A stretch of 15,268 nt of DNA from JBPCOB01 sp051000715 (GTDB taxonomy: Bacteria > Actinomycetota > Actinomycetes > JALYNC01): positions 1 to 15,268 of the forward strand of contig JBPCOB010000030.1 of NCBI GenBank assembly GCA_051000715.1, read 5' to 3'. The translations under genes and the position numbers were made by a program. The notes below the pieces were generated by a model. That model saw nothing but the letters and a program-made list of their open reading frames with translations. It was not told the DNA's origin and ran no database searches. Shown here one piece after another: positions 1 to 8,412 of this stretch. How positions within the stretch are numbered: position 1 is the first letter of the stretch; each line of letters begins with the position of its first letter.

Positions 1-57
1 TTCTGTGGGGTGGACATAAGCCATTACACAGCATAGCGGGGAGGAGCGTGCGGGAAC

Positions 58-873
58 TTGTGGGTTGGGTGCCTGGTTATTGTGGCGGCGGCCGCCGCAC
101 CCGTGACCCTGATGTTCCTCGCCCGGCGACGGACATCAGCTGGCGGACTCTTCACCGACACCGATCGTGCGGCTGGGGTCTTCGGTGTCCTCGGCACCTC
201 TTTCGCGGTGGTGCTCGCTTTCGTGATCTTCCTGGCCTTCGAGAGCTACGGAAGCGCAAAGGACAAGGCGGGGGTGGAAGCGATCTCTGTCTCCGAGCTC
301 TTCCGGGAGTCGGCACTGTTCTCACCGCAGGTGCACGACGCGCTGCAGGGCGAGCTGATCTGCTATGCCCGCTCGGTCATCGACGACGAATGGCCTGCCA
401 TGCGTAGGCAGCGCACCAGTCCACTCGTCGACCGCTGGCTGGCCAACCTCGACAGCACCGTGGCGCGCGCTCCGATCACGGGGGACAAGCAAGCCGCTGA
501 GTTCAGTCACTGGCTTGATTCGGCCGCGGCTCGCCAGGACGGGCGACGCGGCCGGCTGGCCGAGGCGCCTCCTTTCGTCCCCCCGCCGCTGTGGTTCCTC
601 CTGCTCTTCGGCGCCATTCTGGTGATCGGCTACACGGTCTTCTTCGCCGATTCCGGGGAACGGTTCCTCGTCCAGGCGATGATGATCGGAACCCTGACGG
701 CCATCGTGGTGTCCAGCCTGCTGACGATTCGCTTCCTGGACCGGCCGTATGAGAACCGCAGCGGCAGCATCAAGCCGGTGGAGATGACCCGGACGCTGCG
801 GCTCATGGAAGGCGCTGCGCGGCTTCCGGGTCCCGCCCGCTGCGACTTGGGCGGCCGGCCCTCGCCGCCGTGA
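58..873 (+). CDS. DUF4239 (bestrophin-like) four-helix membrane protein
   Basis: The protein is 271 aa with hydrophobic segments near residues 3-21, 42-61, 177-196 and 205-224, leaving a roughly 110-residue hydrophilic domain between the two helix pairs. This hairpin-loop-hairpin layout, together with the C-terminal LDRPYENRSGSIKP segment, matches the DUF4239 'bestrophin-like domain' family. Family members are predicted membrane proteins, possibly channel-like, with no established physiological role, so I assign no function. The TTG start is chosen because a strong GGGGAGGAG Shine-Dalgarno (38-46) lies 11 bases upstream and an in-frame TAG at 34-36 excludes a longer N-terminus. The gene is alone on its strand and ends 8 bases from the convergent gene. 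The upstream 57 bases hold no promoter I would defend. Confidence 0.8.
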   Translation: MWVGCLVIVAAAAAPVTLMFLARRRTSAGGLFTDTDRAAGVFGVLGTSFAVVLAFVIFLAFESYGSAKDKAGVEAISVSELFRESALFSPQVHDALQGELICYARSVIDDEWPAMRRQRTSPLVDRWLANLDSTVARAPITGDKQAAEFSHWLDSAAARQDGRRGRLAEAPPFVPPPLWFLLLFGAILVIGYTVFFADSGERFLVQAMMIGTLTAIVVSSLLTIRFLDRPYENRSGSIKPVEMTRTLRLMEGAARLPGPARCDLGGRPSPP

Positions 874-881
874 GCCGGGCG

Positions 882-1574
882 CTAGTTCCGTCCCGCCACG
901 ACGGCGAGGACCGGCCGGTGATCGCTGGCCCGGGCGAGCTCAGGCAGGTCCGGTACGCCGCAGGAGAGCACCCGCAGCCGCCGGTCAACGAAGATTCCGT
1001 CGATCCGTCGATCGGGACGCGCAGCCGGAATCGTCTCGCCGTCTCCCGCCGGCGCGACGGCGTAGGCGTCCTGGAGCCGATCGGTCAGCACCGACCAAGC
1101 CGGCCCGCCCGGTTCCTCGTTGACGTCGCCGGCCACAACGAGAGGGTCCAGGTAGACGGAAAGCCGGTCGAGCACCTCCCCGGCGTGCCGTCGGCGCTGC
1201 TGGCCGTCGAGGTCGAGATGCATGCTGACCACGGTGACCCTGCCGCCGAACGCCTCGAGCACGGCGATCGCGAGGCCACGCTGGTGCAGCCGCGGCACCT
1301 TGGTCAGCCGGACGTCGTCCACGTCCGCCACCGGCAGGTCCGGCCGGGCGAGGACGGCCATGGCGGCCGCCGGCCGGCCGCCGGTGACCATGACCAGCCC
1401 GCTGGCCGCGGCCAGCGCCCGGCACTGCCGCCGCCAGAACAGGAAGCGCGGTGCCTCCTGCACGCACACGACGTCCGGCGTACAGGCCCGGATCACCCGC
1501 GCGACGGCCCGGCGGTCGTCGCGCAGGGAGCGGACGTTGTAGCTCAGCACCCGCAGGTCGCCGACGCCGCTCAC
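882..1574 (-). CDS. Endonuclease/exonuclease/phosphatase-family hydrolase
   Basis: This 230-aa protein shows the metal-dependent EEP fold (PF03372) motifs in order: SYN (N13), QE (E40), MHLD (H119, D121), GDVN (D150, N152), RIDGIF (D192) and the terminal SDHRPV (D218, H219). These are the usual Mg2+-binding and catalytic residues, so the enzyme is probably active as a phosphodiesterase. Whether the substrate is DNA, RNA, a phosphoinositide or another phosphoester cannot be read from sequence. No signal peptide or membrane helix is evident. The GTG start overlaps the TGA stop of the carbamate kinase gene in a GTGA quartet, which suggests translational coupling and an operon. It ends with TAG, convergent with the DUF4239 gene. 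Confidence 0.88.
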   Translation of the reverse strand: MSGVGDLRVLSYNVRSLRDDRRAVARVIRACTPDVVCVQEAPRFLFWRRQCRALAAASGLVMVTGGRPAAAMAVLARPDLPVADVDDVRLTKVPRLHQRGLAIAVLEAFGGRVTVVSMHLDLDGQQRRRHAGEVLDRLSVYLDPLVVAGDVNEEPGGPAWSVLTDRLQDAYAVAPAGDGETIPAARPDRRIDGIFVDRRLRVLSCGVPDLPELARASDHRPVLAVVAGRN

Positions 1575-2506
1575 CCCGCGACGACCGCGGTCCCGGCGTC
1601 GCCGAACACCGCGTCGGCCACCGAGGCCAGCGCCGCGATGACGGCCCGTTTGCCGCCGCCCTCGACGAAGTCGCAGCAGGCGGTGACCTTCGGGCCCATC
1701 GAGCCCTCGGGGAACTCACCGCCCGCTAGCAGTTTGCGGGCGTCGCCGAGGCTGAGCCGGTCCAGTGTGCAGGCGTCCGGCGTACCGAAGCCGGTCTGCA
1801 CCTTGTCGACCTCGGTGAGGATGAGCAGCAGGTCCGCGCGGACGAGCGCGGCCAGCCGGGCGGCGGTTCGGTCCTTGTCCACGACCGCCTCGACGCCGCG
1901 CAGCTCGGCACCGTGCTCGACGACCGGTACGCCGCCTCCGCCGGCGGCCACCACGACGTGACCGGCCTCGATGACCTGGAGCAGCGGCTCTTCCTCGACG
2001 AAGCGCAAAGGCAGTGGCGAGGCGACCACCCGCCGCCACTTGCCCTCGCCCACGTCCTGGAACACGTAGCCGGTCTCCCGGGCGATGCGGTGCGCCTCGG
2101 CCTCGGCGTAGCTGGGGCCGACCGGCTTGGTCGGTCGGCGGAAAGCGGGGTCTCTCCCGTCGACCACCACCTGCGTCACCAGGCACAGCGCCCGGGTGCC
2201 GATGTCCCGCCGGCGCAGCTCGGTGTCGAGCGCCTGGGCCAGCAGGTAGCCGATCTGGCCCTGGCTCAGCGCGCCACAGACGTCCATCGGCATCGGCGGC
2301 ACGGTCGGGGCGGCGGCCTCCTGCTGAAGCAGGATGCGGCCTACCTGGGGCCCGTTGCCATGAGTGAGAACGAGCTCGACGCCACGTTCGACCAGGTCGG
2401 CGAGCAGACGACTGGTTGCGGCCAGCTCGGTCCGCATCTCGGCCACGGAACCGGATCCTGCAGCCGGGCTGATGGCGTTTCCACCCAGGGCCGCCACCAC
2501 CCGCAC
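1571..2506 (-). CDS. arcC: Carbamate kinase
   Basis: Carbamate kinase interconverts carbamoyl phosphate plus ADP with carbamate (to NH3 and CO2) plus ATP, classically the last step of the arginine deiminase pathway. With a GTG start at 2506 the protein is 311 aa, the usual family length. Visible motifs are ALGGNA (6-11), HGNGPQVG (49-56), KPVGP with a conserved Lys near 127, AAGGGGVPV, VDKDR (about 209-213), LTEVDKV and the FPEGSMGPK signature (about 265-273). A start 17 codons further upstream would add an Arg-rich segment unlike the family; the GTG has a GGAGGGGGG ribosome site 8 bases away and fits better. No arginine deiminase or ornithine transcarbamylase gene is adjacent, so its metabolic partner is not in this window. 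The downstream EEP gene is coupled by a 4-base overlap. Confidence 0.93.
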   Translation of the reverse strand: MRVVAALGGNAISPAAGSGSVAEMRTELAATSRLLADLVERGVELVLTHGNGPQVGRILLQQEAAAPTVPPMPMDVCGALSQGQIGYLLAQALDTELRRRDIGTRALCLVTQVVVDGRDPAFRRPTKPVGPSYAEAEAHRIARETGYVFQDVGEGKWRRVVASPLPLRFVEEEPLLQVIEAGHVVVAAGGGGVPVVEHGAELRGVEAVVDKDRTAARLAALVRADLLLILTEVDKVQTGFGTPDACTLDRLSLGDARKLLAGGEFPEGSMGPKVTACCDFVEGGGKRAVIAALASVADAVFGDAGTAVVAG

Positions 2507-2514
2507 GCCCGCGA

Positions 2515-2523
2515 CCCCCCTCC
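2515..2523 (-). promoter_or_regulatory. Ribosome binding site fixing the carbamate kinase start
   Basis: On the minus strand GGAGGGGGG lies 8 bases before the GTG at 2506. It supports this start over the upstream in-frame ATG at 2557. Confidence 0.65.
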
Positions 2524-2582
2524 GACCGGTACGCCGTCGTGCCGGTCCGGAGATCATCCCACCCGCGGCGGGACGGACGTCG

Positions 2583-3530
2583 TCAGTCGCGGTGCCGCGC
2601 CAGGTCGGCGGCCCCGACCAGGCCGGCCTCAGGACCGAGCTCAGCTACCCGGATGTCGGCGAGGGGGCGGTGCCCGCGGCCGGTCAGTGCGGCCGCGTAC
2701 GCCGAACGGGCCGGCCCGAGCAGCAAATCATCGGCGGCCGACACACCGCCGCCGATGACGAAGACCCCGGGGTCGAGCGTCGCGGCGAGGTCGGCCAGGC
2801 CCTGCCCGAGCCACCGGCCGACAATGGCGAAGCACTCTATTGCGGCCGGGTCACCCTCGATCGCTGCCGAGGTCACCTCGGGGCCGGTGATCCCCGCCAC
2901 CACGCCGCCGGCCAGCTCCAGCAGCCGGCCGGCCCGCACCGGCGAGGCGGTCGCGAGCTCCTGCGCCTCACGCACGAGCGCCCGCCCGCTCGCGTACTGC
3001 TCCCAACAGCCGGTGTTGCCGCATCCGCATCGCCGACCCTCCGGGACCACCCGAACGTGTCCGAACTCCGCACCGAGGCCGAACCGGCCGCGGTAGAGCT
3101 GCCCGTCGAGCACCATGCCGCCGCCGATTCCCGTGCCCACCGTGACCGCAACCAAGTGGTCCTCGTCGCGGCCGGCCCCGAAGCGCGCCTCCGCCCAGGC
3201 CATGGCGTTGGCGTCGTTCTCGACGACAACCGGCAGCCCGACGCGGGCGCTGACCTCGGCCCTCAGTGGCTCCTCGCGCCAGGCCAGGTTGGGCGCGAAC
3301 CGAACGACCGAGCGCGCCTCGTCGACGAACCCGGCGGCACCGATGCCGACGGCCTCGACGTCGTAGGACTGTCGCAAGGCATCCACCATGGTGGCGATCG
3401 CCTCGGCGGTCTCCGCCGCACTGGTGCTGGGGGTGGGCATCGAGGCGGCCCGCAGAATGCGCCCCACGGGGTCGACGACGCCCGAGGCCACCTTGGTGCC
3501 GCCGACGTCCACCCCGATGGTGAGGGTCAT
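2583..3530 (-). CDS. glkA: ROK-family glucokinase
   Basis: This 315-aa protein is a cytoplasmic ROK (Repressor, ORF, Kinase) sugar kinase, very close in layout to the actinobacterial glucose kinase GlkA that phosphorylates glucose to glucose-6-phosphate with ATP. The phosphate-1 motif GVDVGGTK is at 6-13, the catalytic ENDAN at 104-108, and GTGIGGG at 132-138. The sugar- and zinc-binding block has EFGH (155-158) followed by CGCGNTGCWE, giving His158 and Cys168, Cys170 and Cys175 as zinc ligands. There is no N-terminal DNA-binding helix-turn-helix, so it is a kinase rather than a ROK repressor. In Streptomyces the orthologue also mediates glucose repression; whether that holds here is unknown. 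The ATG start is 6 bases after the SRPBCC stop, so the two are very probably cotranscribed. Confidence 0.95.
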   Translation of the reverse strand: MTLTIGVDVGGTKVASGVVDPVGRILRAASMPTPSTSAAETAEAIATMVDALRQSYDVEAVGIGAAGFVDEARSVVRFAPNLAWREEPLRAEVSARVGLPVVVENDANAMAWAEARFGAGRDEDHLVAVTVGTGIGGGMVLDGQLYRGRFGLGAEFGHVRVVPEGRRCGCGNTGCWEQYASGRALVREAQELATASPVRAGRLLELAGGVVAGITGPEVTSAAIEGDPAAIECFAIVGRWLGQGLADLAATLDPGVFVIGGGVSAADDLLLGPARSAYAAALTGRGHRPLADIRVAELGPEAGLVGAADLARHRD

Positions 3531-3536
3531 CGGCGG

Positions 3537-3989
3537 CTAACCGGCAGCGCCTGCGGCCTGGGACTCCACCCGCCGCTTGAGCTCCTTGAGGGCCGTGTCC
3601 ATGATCACTCTCTCCGCCTTGCGCTGGAACATGCCCAGGATCGGAATGTTGAGCTCGACCGCCAGCTCGTAGGCGACGTCGGTTCCCGACCCCCGGTCGG
3701 CGAGGTGGTAGCTGCCGTCCTGCGCCTTGAGCATCCGGCCTTCCACCAGTCGCCAGGTCACCCGCTCGTCGTCGTACCAGTCGTAGTCGAGCACGTAGTC
3801 GTCGGAGATGACACCGGCGTCCAGGGAGAAGGCCACCCGCTTCGGCCGGCCGTCCGGGCCCGCCTCGAGGACCTCGGCCTTGTTGATGTAGCCGGCCCAC
3901 TCCGGGTACGCCGCGAAGTCGGCGATCACCGCCATCACGGCGGACCGGCCTGCGTCGATCGTGATGCTCGCGGTTGCCCGTTCTGCCAT
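3537..3989 (-). CDS. SRPBCC-family (START-like, polyketide cyclase/dehydrase) protein
   Basis: The 150-aa protein has the SRPBCC helix-grip pattern: an N-terminal beta strand (TASITIDA), an alpha segment ending in IADFAAYPEWAG, a series of beta strands (VAFSLDAG, DYVLDYDW, ERVTWRLVEG), and a long C-terminal helix with TALKELKRRVES. These small cytoplasmic proteins bind hydrophobic ligands; the ligand here is unknown. The ATG at 3989 is chosen because AGGAAGG sits 6 bases upstream; a longer reading would add 44 low-complexity residues. It matches the actinobacterial family to which M. tuberculosis Rv2185c (TB16.3) belongs, and as there it lies next to a divergent fadD15-type gene. It heads the run leading into glucokinase. 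Confidence 0.88.
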   Translation of the reverse strand: MAERATASITIDAGRSAVMAVIADFAAYPEWAGYINKAEVLEAGPDGRPKRVAFSLDAGVISDDYVLDYDWYDDERVTWRLVEGRMLKAQDGSYHLADRGSGTDVAYELAVELNIPILGMFQRKAERVIMDTALKELKRRVESQAAGAAG

Positions 3990-4135
3990 GCCGAGCCTTC
4001 CTGCCGAAGGGCGCGCGCCGCAGGCTACCCACTGGCCGGTCGGTCGGCTGCCGCCAGGGGGCGACCCGCCATGCGGGGACCGTGGCGGCGAGCGCGCTAG
4101 TGTCGCCGCACTGCTGGCCACGATTCGGAGCCCGG
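3990..4135. promoter_or_regulatory. Divergent intergenic region, probable promoters for SRPBCC and acyl-CoA synthetase genes
   Basis: The 146 bases separate two divergent genes and must contain, or lie close to, both promoters. On the plus strand TAGTGT at 4098-4103 is a plausible actinobacterial -10 element, but no good -35 lies 17-18 bases upstream. On the minus strand TAGCCT (about 4023-4028) is a weaker -10 candidate. Translation through this stretch in the fadD frame gives residues unlike the family, which supports its being noncoding. Confidence 0.4.
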
Positions 4136-5935
4136 GTGCGCGAGTACGCCGTTGCCGCCACGTTCGACCTGGCGCCCACAGCCACGCTGCTCGACGCGGT
4201 GCACGACAATGCGCGGACCGCGCCCGATCATGTCTGCTTCGAGCGCAAGGCCGGCGAGCGGTGGGAACCGGTCAACGCCCGCACCTTCGAACTCGAGATG
4301 ACCCGGCTCGCCGCCGGCCTCGCCACCGCCGGCATCGCGCCCGGCGACCGGGTCGGCCTGCTGTCACGAAACCGCTACGAGTGGACCGTGTGCGACTACG
4401 CGCTGTGGGCCGCCGGGGCGGTCGGCGTACCGGTCTACACCACCTCCGCTGCCGATCAGATGGCGCACGCGCTGCGCGACTCGGGCGCGGTCGCCGTGAT
4501 CGTCGAGACCGCAGAGCACCTGGCCACGGTCGAGCGGCTGCGGCCGGAGCTGCCCGCGCTGACTCAGGTGTGGACCATCGACGGCGGCGAGCTGGCCGAG
4601 CTGGCCGCAGCGGGAGAACGCGCCGGACCGGGTGAGGTGCAGCGACGCCAGGCTGCCCTCTGCGGCGACAGCCCGGCCACGATCATCTACACGTCGGGTA
4701 CCACCGGCACGCCCAAGGGGTGCGAGCTGACCCATCGCAACCTGTTGTTCGACGCCACGTCGGCGACGGCCGGGTTGGCCGAGGTCTTCACTTCGACCTC
4801 ATCCACGCTGCTGTTCCTACCGCTGGCGCACGTCTTCGCGCGGGTCGTCCAGGTGGCCTGCGTGATCACCCGGGCCAGACTCGGCCACAGTCCCGACATC
4901 CGCAACCTCACGGCCGACCTGGCAACCTTCCGGCCGACCTTCCTGCTTGCGGTGCCCCGGGTGTTCGAGAAGATCTACGATTCCGCGCAGGAGCGGGCCC
5001 GCGCCGAGGGCGGGATCAAGCACCGCATCTTCGAGCGTGCGGCCACGGTGGCCGTGGCCTACAGCGAGAGCCTCGACCGCGGCGGCCCGAGTGCCGGGGT
5101 GCGCGCTGCGCACGCCGTCTTCCGCCGGCTCGTGTACGGCCGGCTCGGTCGCGCCCTGGGCGGCGAGGTCCGCTACGCCGTCTCCGGCGGGGCTGCGCTG
5201 GGCGTCCGGCTCGGCCACTTCTTCCGGGGCGCCGGCATCGAGGTGCTGGAGGGGTACGGGCTGACCGAGACCTCGGCCGGTGCGACGCTGAACACGCCGG
5301 CCGCCTGCCGGATCGGCTCGGTCGGCCTGCCGATGCCGGGCACCGCCGTACGCATCGGCGACGACGGCGAGGTGCTCGTCCGTGGACCGCACGTCTTCTC
5401 CGGCTATTGGGGCGACCCGGCGGCCACCGCCGAGGTCCTCGGTCCCGACGGCTGGCTGTGCACCGGCGACCTCGGGGAGCTCGACGACGACGGGTTTCTG
5501 CGCATCACCGGCCGCAAGAAGGAGATCCTGGTAACCGCCGGCGGCAAGAACGTCGCGCCGGCGCCGCTCGAGGAGCGGCTGCGCGCCCATCCCCTGGTGA
5601 GCTCCGCCATGGTGGTCGGCGACGCTCGCCCCTACGTCGCGGCCCTGCTGGCCGTGGACTCCGCTGCCTTCGAGGCGTGGAAAGCTGAGCACGGCAAGCC
5701 CCCCGATGCCGGGCCCGCCGACCTTCGCGAGGACCCGGACCTGCGAGCCACCCTGGCCGGAGCCGTGGACCTCGCCAATGCCGGCGTCTCCCGAGCCGAG
5801 TCGATCAAGCGGTTCCAGGTTCTCGACGGCGACTTCACCGAGGCCGGCGGCGAGCTGACGCCCAAGCTCGGTATCCGCCGCAGCGTCATCGCGCAGCGGT
5901 ACGCCGCTGACATCGCGGCTCTCTACGAGTCATGA
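4136..5935 (+). CDS. fadD15: Long-chain fatty acid--CoA ligase (AMP-forming, FadD15-like)
   Basis: This 599-aa ANL-superfamily enzyme activates long-chain fatty acids to acyl-AMP and then acyl-CoA. The P-loop IYTSGTTGTPKG spans about 184-195, the A5 motif YGLTET begins at Y374, the ATP-ribose Asp lies in TGDLGEL, the hinge motif is GRKKEILVTAGGKNVAP, and the catalytic Lys is K577 in ELTPKL. The LPLAHVFAR and PRVFEKI segments are typical of the long-chain group. The GTG start at 4136 has GGAG 5 bases upstream and gives VREYAVAATFDLAPTATL, the family N-terminus; an upstream in-frame ATG would add 54 residues of non-family sequence. Length matches FadD15 (about 600 aa). Flanking SRPBCC and PimB-type genes match the mycobacterial neighbourhood. 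The exact chain-length preference is unknown. Confidence 0.93.
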   Translation: MREYAVAATFDLAPTATLLDAVHDNARTAPDHVCFERKAGERWEPVNARTFELEMTRLAAGLATAGIAPGDRVGLLSRNRYEWTVCDYALWAAGAVGVPVYTTSAADQMAHALRDSGAVAVIVETAEHLATVERLRPELPALTQVWTIDGGELAELAAAGERAGPGEVQRRQAALCGDSPATIIYTSGTTGTPKGCELTHRNLLFDATSATAGLAEVFTSTSSTLLFLPLAHVFARVVQVACVITRARLGHSPDIRNLTADLATFRPTFLLAVPRVFEKIYDSAQERARAEGGIKHRIFERAATVAVAYSESLDRGGPSAGVRAAHAVFRRLVYGRLGRALGGEVRYAVSGGAALGVRLGHFFRGAGIEVLEGYGLTETSAGATLNTPAACRIGSVGLPMPGTAVRIGDDGEVLVRGPHVFSGYWGDPAATAEVLGPDGWLCTGDLGELDDDGFLRITGRKKEILVTAGGKNVAPAPLEERLRAHPLVSSAMVVGDARPYVAALLAVDSAAFEAWKAEHGKPPDAGPADLREDPDLRATLAGAVDLANAGVSRAESIKRFQVLDGDFTEAGGELTPKLGIRRSVIAQRYAADIAALYES

Positions 5936-5964
5936 CCACGCCCCGGCTGGTCGCCGCCGAGGGT

Positions 5965-5994
5965 GGACGGCCGTATGATCAGCAAGGGCCGTCC
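5965..5994. terminator. Hairpin between convergent fadD15 and pimB genes
   Basis: GGACGGCC (5965-5972) and GGCCGTCC (5987-5994) form a perfect 8-bp inverted repeat with a 14-base loop. It lies 29 bases after the fadD15 stop and overlaps the last codons and TGA (5979-5981) of the convergent glycosyltransferase. There is no T-tract, which is common for actinobacterial terminators. A bidirectional terminator is the likely role. Confidence 0.5.
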
Positions 5995-7115
5995 GCTCCG
6001 CTCAGCAGATCCCGCAGCCGGGCGGCCAACACATCCCAGCGCCAGCTGCGCTGCATCCAGGCCCGACCTCGCGCCCCCATCGCCCGGCCCGCGGCCGGGT
6101 CGGCAAGCAGGCCGGCAATCCGGTCGACGACCTGCGCCGGTGCTCGGCCGTCTACGACGTAGCCCGTCTCACCCGGGAGCACCGCGTCGGGAGCGCCGCC
6201 GGAGTCGCCGGCGACCACCGGCAGCCCGGTAGCCGAGGCCTCCAGATAAACGATGCCGAGACCCTCCACCTCGAGCCCGCCGCGGCGGGTGCGGGACGGC
6301 ATCGCGAACACGTCACCGGCCGCGTAGTACGCCGGCAGCTCTTCCCACGGCACCGGGCCGGCGAAGCACACGGCGTCGGCGGTCCCGGTGCTGGCGGCAA
6401 CGAGCCGGCGCAACCTGGGCAGGTCCGGGCCGTCCCCCACGATGAGCAGGGCGGCGTCCGGCACCCGGCGGCGAATCTGCGGCAGCGCCCGGATCAGCAT
6501 GTCCTGGCCCTTGCGCGGGACCAGTCGGGACACGCAGACGACCAGCGGCCGGTCGCCCAGCCGGTGCCGCCGGCGTACCTCTTCGCCGCCGGCGCCCGGC
6601 CGGAACAGCGTGGGGTCGACGCCCGAGGGCAGCCGGGCCAGCCGGGCGTCCGGACCCAGCGCGCCCCGGAGCCTGGACCCGGTGTAGGCGCCGAGGTAGG
6701 TGACCACGTCGACCGACCGGCCGATCTTGCGCAACAGGCCACGGGCTCCGGGGAGCCGCGCCCAGCCGACCTCGTGACCGTGGGTCGAGGCGACGAAGCG
6801 GGTTACGCCGTACCGCCGCAGTCCGTCGGCCAGCAGCCCCAGTGGCGCGGCGGCGCCGAACCAGACCGCCTCGCACCCTTCCGCCCGCGCGATCGCGCCG
6901 GTCCGCCGGAGCACCGAGGGCACCGGGAGCAGCAAAGAGGTGGGGTGGCGAACCACGGGGAAGGTTTGCTCCGCGTCGTACGCCGCCGCGCCGTCCCAGG
7001 CCGGCGCGTACAGGACCACCTCCCCGGCCGGCAGCCGGCTTGCCAGCGAGGCGACGTACGCCTGGATGCCACCCGGCCGGGGAGGGAAGTCGTTGGTGAC
7101 CACAAGCGTCCGCAC
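5979..7115 (-). CDS. pimB: GT4 glycosyltransferase, PimB-type (phosphatidylinositol mannoside mannosyltransferase)
   Basis: This 378-aa GT-B glycosyltransferase has the acceptor-side glycine loop FPPRPGGIQ (10-18), THGHEVGWAR (111-120) and LPSGVD. Its donor-binding C-terminal half has SRLVPRKGQD with R197 and K202, and EVEGLGIVYLEA with the E(x7)E pair E284 and E292. These features match PimB (M. tuberculosis Rv2188c type), which adds the second mannose from GDP-mannose to phosphatidylinositol monomannoside on the cytoplasmic face of the membrane. The neighbouring FadD15-type gene repeats the mycobacterial order. A different GDP-mannose or UDP-sugar acceptor is possible, since GT4 enzymes diverge in acceptor use. 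The GTG start lies one base after the M48 peptidase stop, so the two are translationally linked. Confidence 0.85.
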   Translation of the reverse strand: MRTLVVTNDFPPRPGGIQAYVASLASRLPAGEVVLYAPAWDGAAAYDAEQTFPVVRHPTSLLLPVPSVLRRTGAIARAEGCEAVWFGAAAPLGLLADGLRRYGVTRFVASTHGHEVGWARLPGARGLLRKIGRSVDVVTYLGAYTGSRLRGALGPDARLARLPSGVDPTLFRPGAGGEEVRRRHRLGDRPLVVCVSRLVPRKGQDMLIRALPQIRRRVPDAALLIVGDGPDLPRLRRLVAASTGTADAVCFAGPVPWEELPAYYAAGDVFAMPSRTRRGGLEVEGLGIVYLEASATGLPVVAGDSGGAPDAVLPGETGYVVDGRAPAQVVDRIAGLLADPAAGRAMGARGRAWMQRSWRWDVLAARLRDLLSGADGPC

Positions 7116-7116
7116 G

Positions 7117-8412
7117 TCAGCGGCCGACCTGCGCCGGTGGCTCCGGTACGCCGTGCCGGCGCGCCCAGCTGCGGGCGAGTGCGATCCGCTCCGGCCCGGT
7201 GGGGTGGGTGGCGAACAGCGCGTACACCACCGGGTTGGGATCGAGGTCCGAGAGGTTGCGCAGCGACAGCCGGCGCTCGGAGGCGACGAAGGCCACCGGA
7301 TCCCGGGTTAGGTCGAGCGAGTGGACGTCGGCGCGGGCCTCGATCCGGCGACTGACGAGCGTCTGCACCGGTCCCGTCACGGTGCCCAGCACGGCCAGCA
7401 GGAACAGCACGAGCGCCACCGACCGCGGGTCGCCGACCGAGCCGACCCCGGCGCGGCGCAGCAGCGGCGCCCAGGACAACCCCACGAAGAGTACGCAGGC
7501 GCCCGCGGCGGCACCGAGCGCCCCTTCCAGGGTGCCGTGCAGGACGTCCGAGCGCTTCGCGTGGCCGAGCTCGTGCGCGACGATCAGACGCACCTCCTCC
7601 GGCGAGGCGGCGGTAAGCAGGGTGTCGTAGAGCACGATCCGCTTGGTCGAACCGAAGCCCGAGACGTACGCGTTGAGCGCCGTCGTACGCCGGGAGGCAT
7701 CCGCTACCAGCACGCGGTCCACCCGCACCTGGTCGTCGTCGGCCAGCTGAAGCAGCGAGGTCCGCAGTGAGCCGGCCGGAAGAGGGGTGAACTTGTTGAA
7801 CACCGGCTCGACCAGCAACGGGTAGCCGAAGGAGATCGCCATGACGAGAAGCGCCCCTGCCACCCCCACGGGGAGCCACCACCGCGCCGGAAAGCCCCGA
7901 ACCAGCGCGTAGAAGGCCAGCAGCCCCGCGACCACGACGGCGGCGGCCAGGCCGAAGGCACGGAGCTGGTCGAGCAGCCAGCCGCCCCAGTTCTGGGTGG
8001 ACAACCCGTACCGGCGCAGCACCACCTCGGCCCACGCGTCCAGGGGCGCAGCCGCAAGGCGGACGGCGACCGTGACGGCGAGCCCGCCGAGAGCCGCCGA
8101 GGCGGCCCACCCCCCGCCGACCGGCCGGGCCACCAGATTTGCCAACCGGGCTCCAGCCGATGTCAGCCCCAGCACCGCGGCGACGACCAGTCCTACCAGC
8201 AGCGAGCCGTACGCCGGTGGCCGGACCGCCCGGTGGTAGGCGTCCTCGTGGGCGAGTTCGGCGGCCGTGAAGTCACGCCGGACGTCCACCGCCGCCCGGC
8301 CGCCAGAACCGCCGGGCGACGGCGTCCAGGGCGTCGTCAGCGCCAACGTGCCGGCCAGCACCGCGCCGAGGACGAGCAGGGCCACCAGGGCCGGCCGGAC
8401 CGGGGCGGTCAC
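7117..8412 (-). CDS. M48-family integral membrane metallopeptidase (Ste24/CAAX-protease-like)
   Basis: The 431-aa protein carries several hydrophobic segments and a zinc site HELGH (about 280-284), with the third ligand Glu in RIEARAD (about 358). FNKFTPLPAGSL, and later NAYVSGFGSTKRIVLYDTLL, match the Ste24/CAAX prenyl protease 1 subfamily, and the N-terminal region resembles the M48_N domain. Bacterial members are thought to act in membrane protein quality control or maturation; the substrate is unknown, and no prenylated CAAX target should be assumed. I take the GTG at 8412 because it forms a GTGA overlap with the stop of the upstream gene, implying coupling. A GTG at 8442 would add ten residues but has no Shine-Dalgarno either. 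Confidence 0.9.
   Translation of the reverse strand: MTAPVRPALVALLVLGAVLAGTLALTTPWTPSPGGSGGRAAVDVRRDFTAAELAHEDAYHRAVRPPAYGSLLVGLVVAAVLGLTSAGARLANLVARPVGGGWAASAALGGLAVTVAVRLAAAPLDAWAEVVLRRYGLSTQNWGGWLLDQLRAFGLAAAVVVAGLLAFYALVRGFPARWWLPVGVAGALLVMAISFGYPLLVEPVFNKFTPLPAGSLRTSLLQLADDDQVRVDRVLVADASRRTTALNAYVSGFGSTKRIVLYDTLLTAASPEEVRLIVAHELGHAKRSDVLHGTLEGALGAAAGACVLFVGLSWAPLLRRAGVGSVGDPRSVALVLFLLAVLGTVTGPVQTLVSRRIEARADVHSLDLTRDPVAFVASERRLSLRNLSDLDPNPVVYALFATHPTGPERIALARSWARRHGVPEPPAQVGR

Noticed and set aside
48..407. GTG start at 48 with a 119-codon frame overlapping the DUF4239 gene
   Set aside because: The product is Arg/Gly-rich with no domain, whereas the frame from the TTG at 58 yields a clean four-helix membrane protein.
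2364..4100. Long plus-strand open frame of nearly 580 codons opposite the carbamate kinase, glucokinase and SRPBCC genes
   Set aside because: It is antisense to three well-recognised genes, is rich in Arg, Gly, Pro and His, and resembles no family; high GC content leaves stop-poor shadow frames.
5932..6162. ATG overlapping the fadD15 stop as ATGA, opening a 76-codon plus-strand frame
   Set aside because: The overlap looks like coupling, but the frame runs antisense through the PimB C-terminus, is Arg/Pro/Ser-rich, and passes through the shared terminator hairpin.
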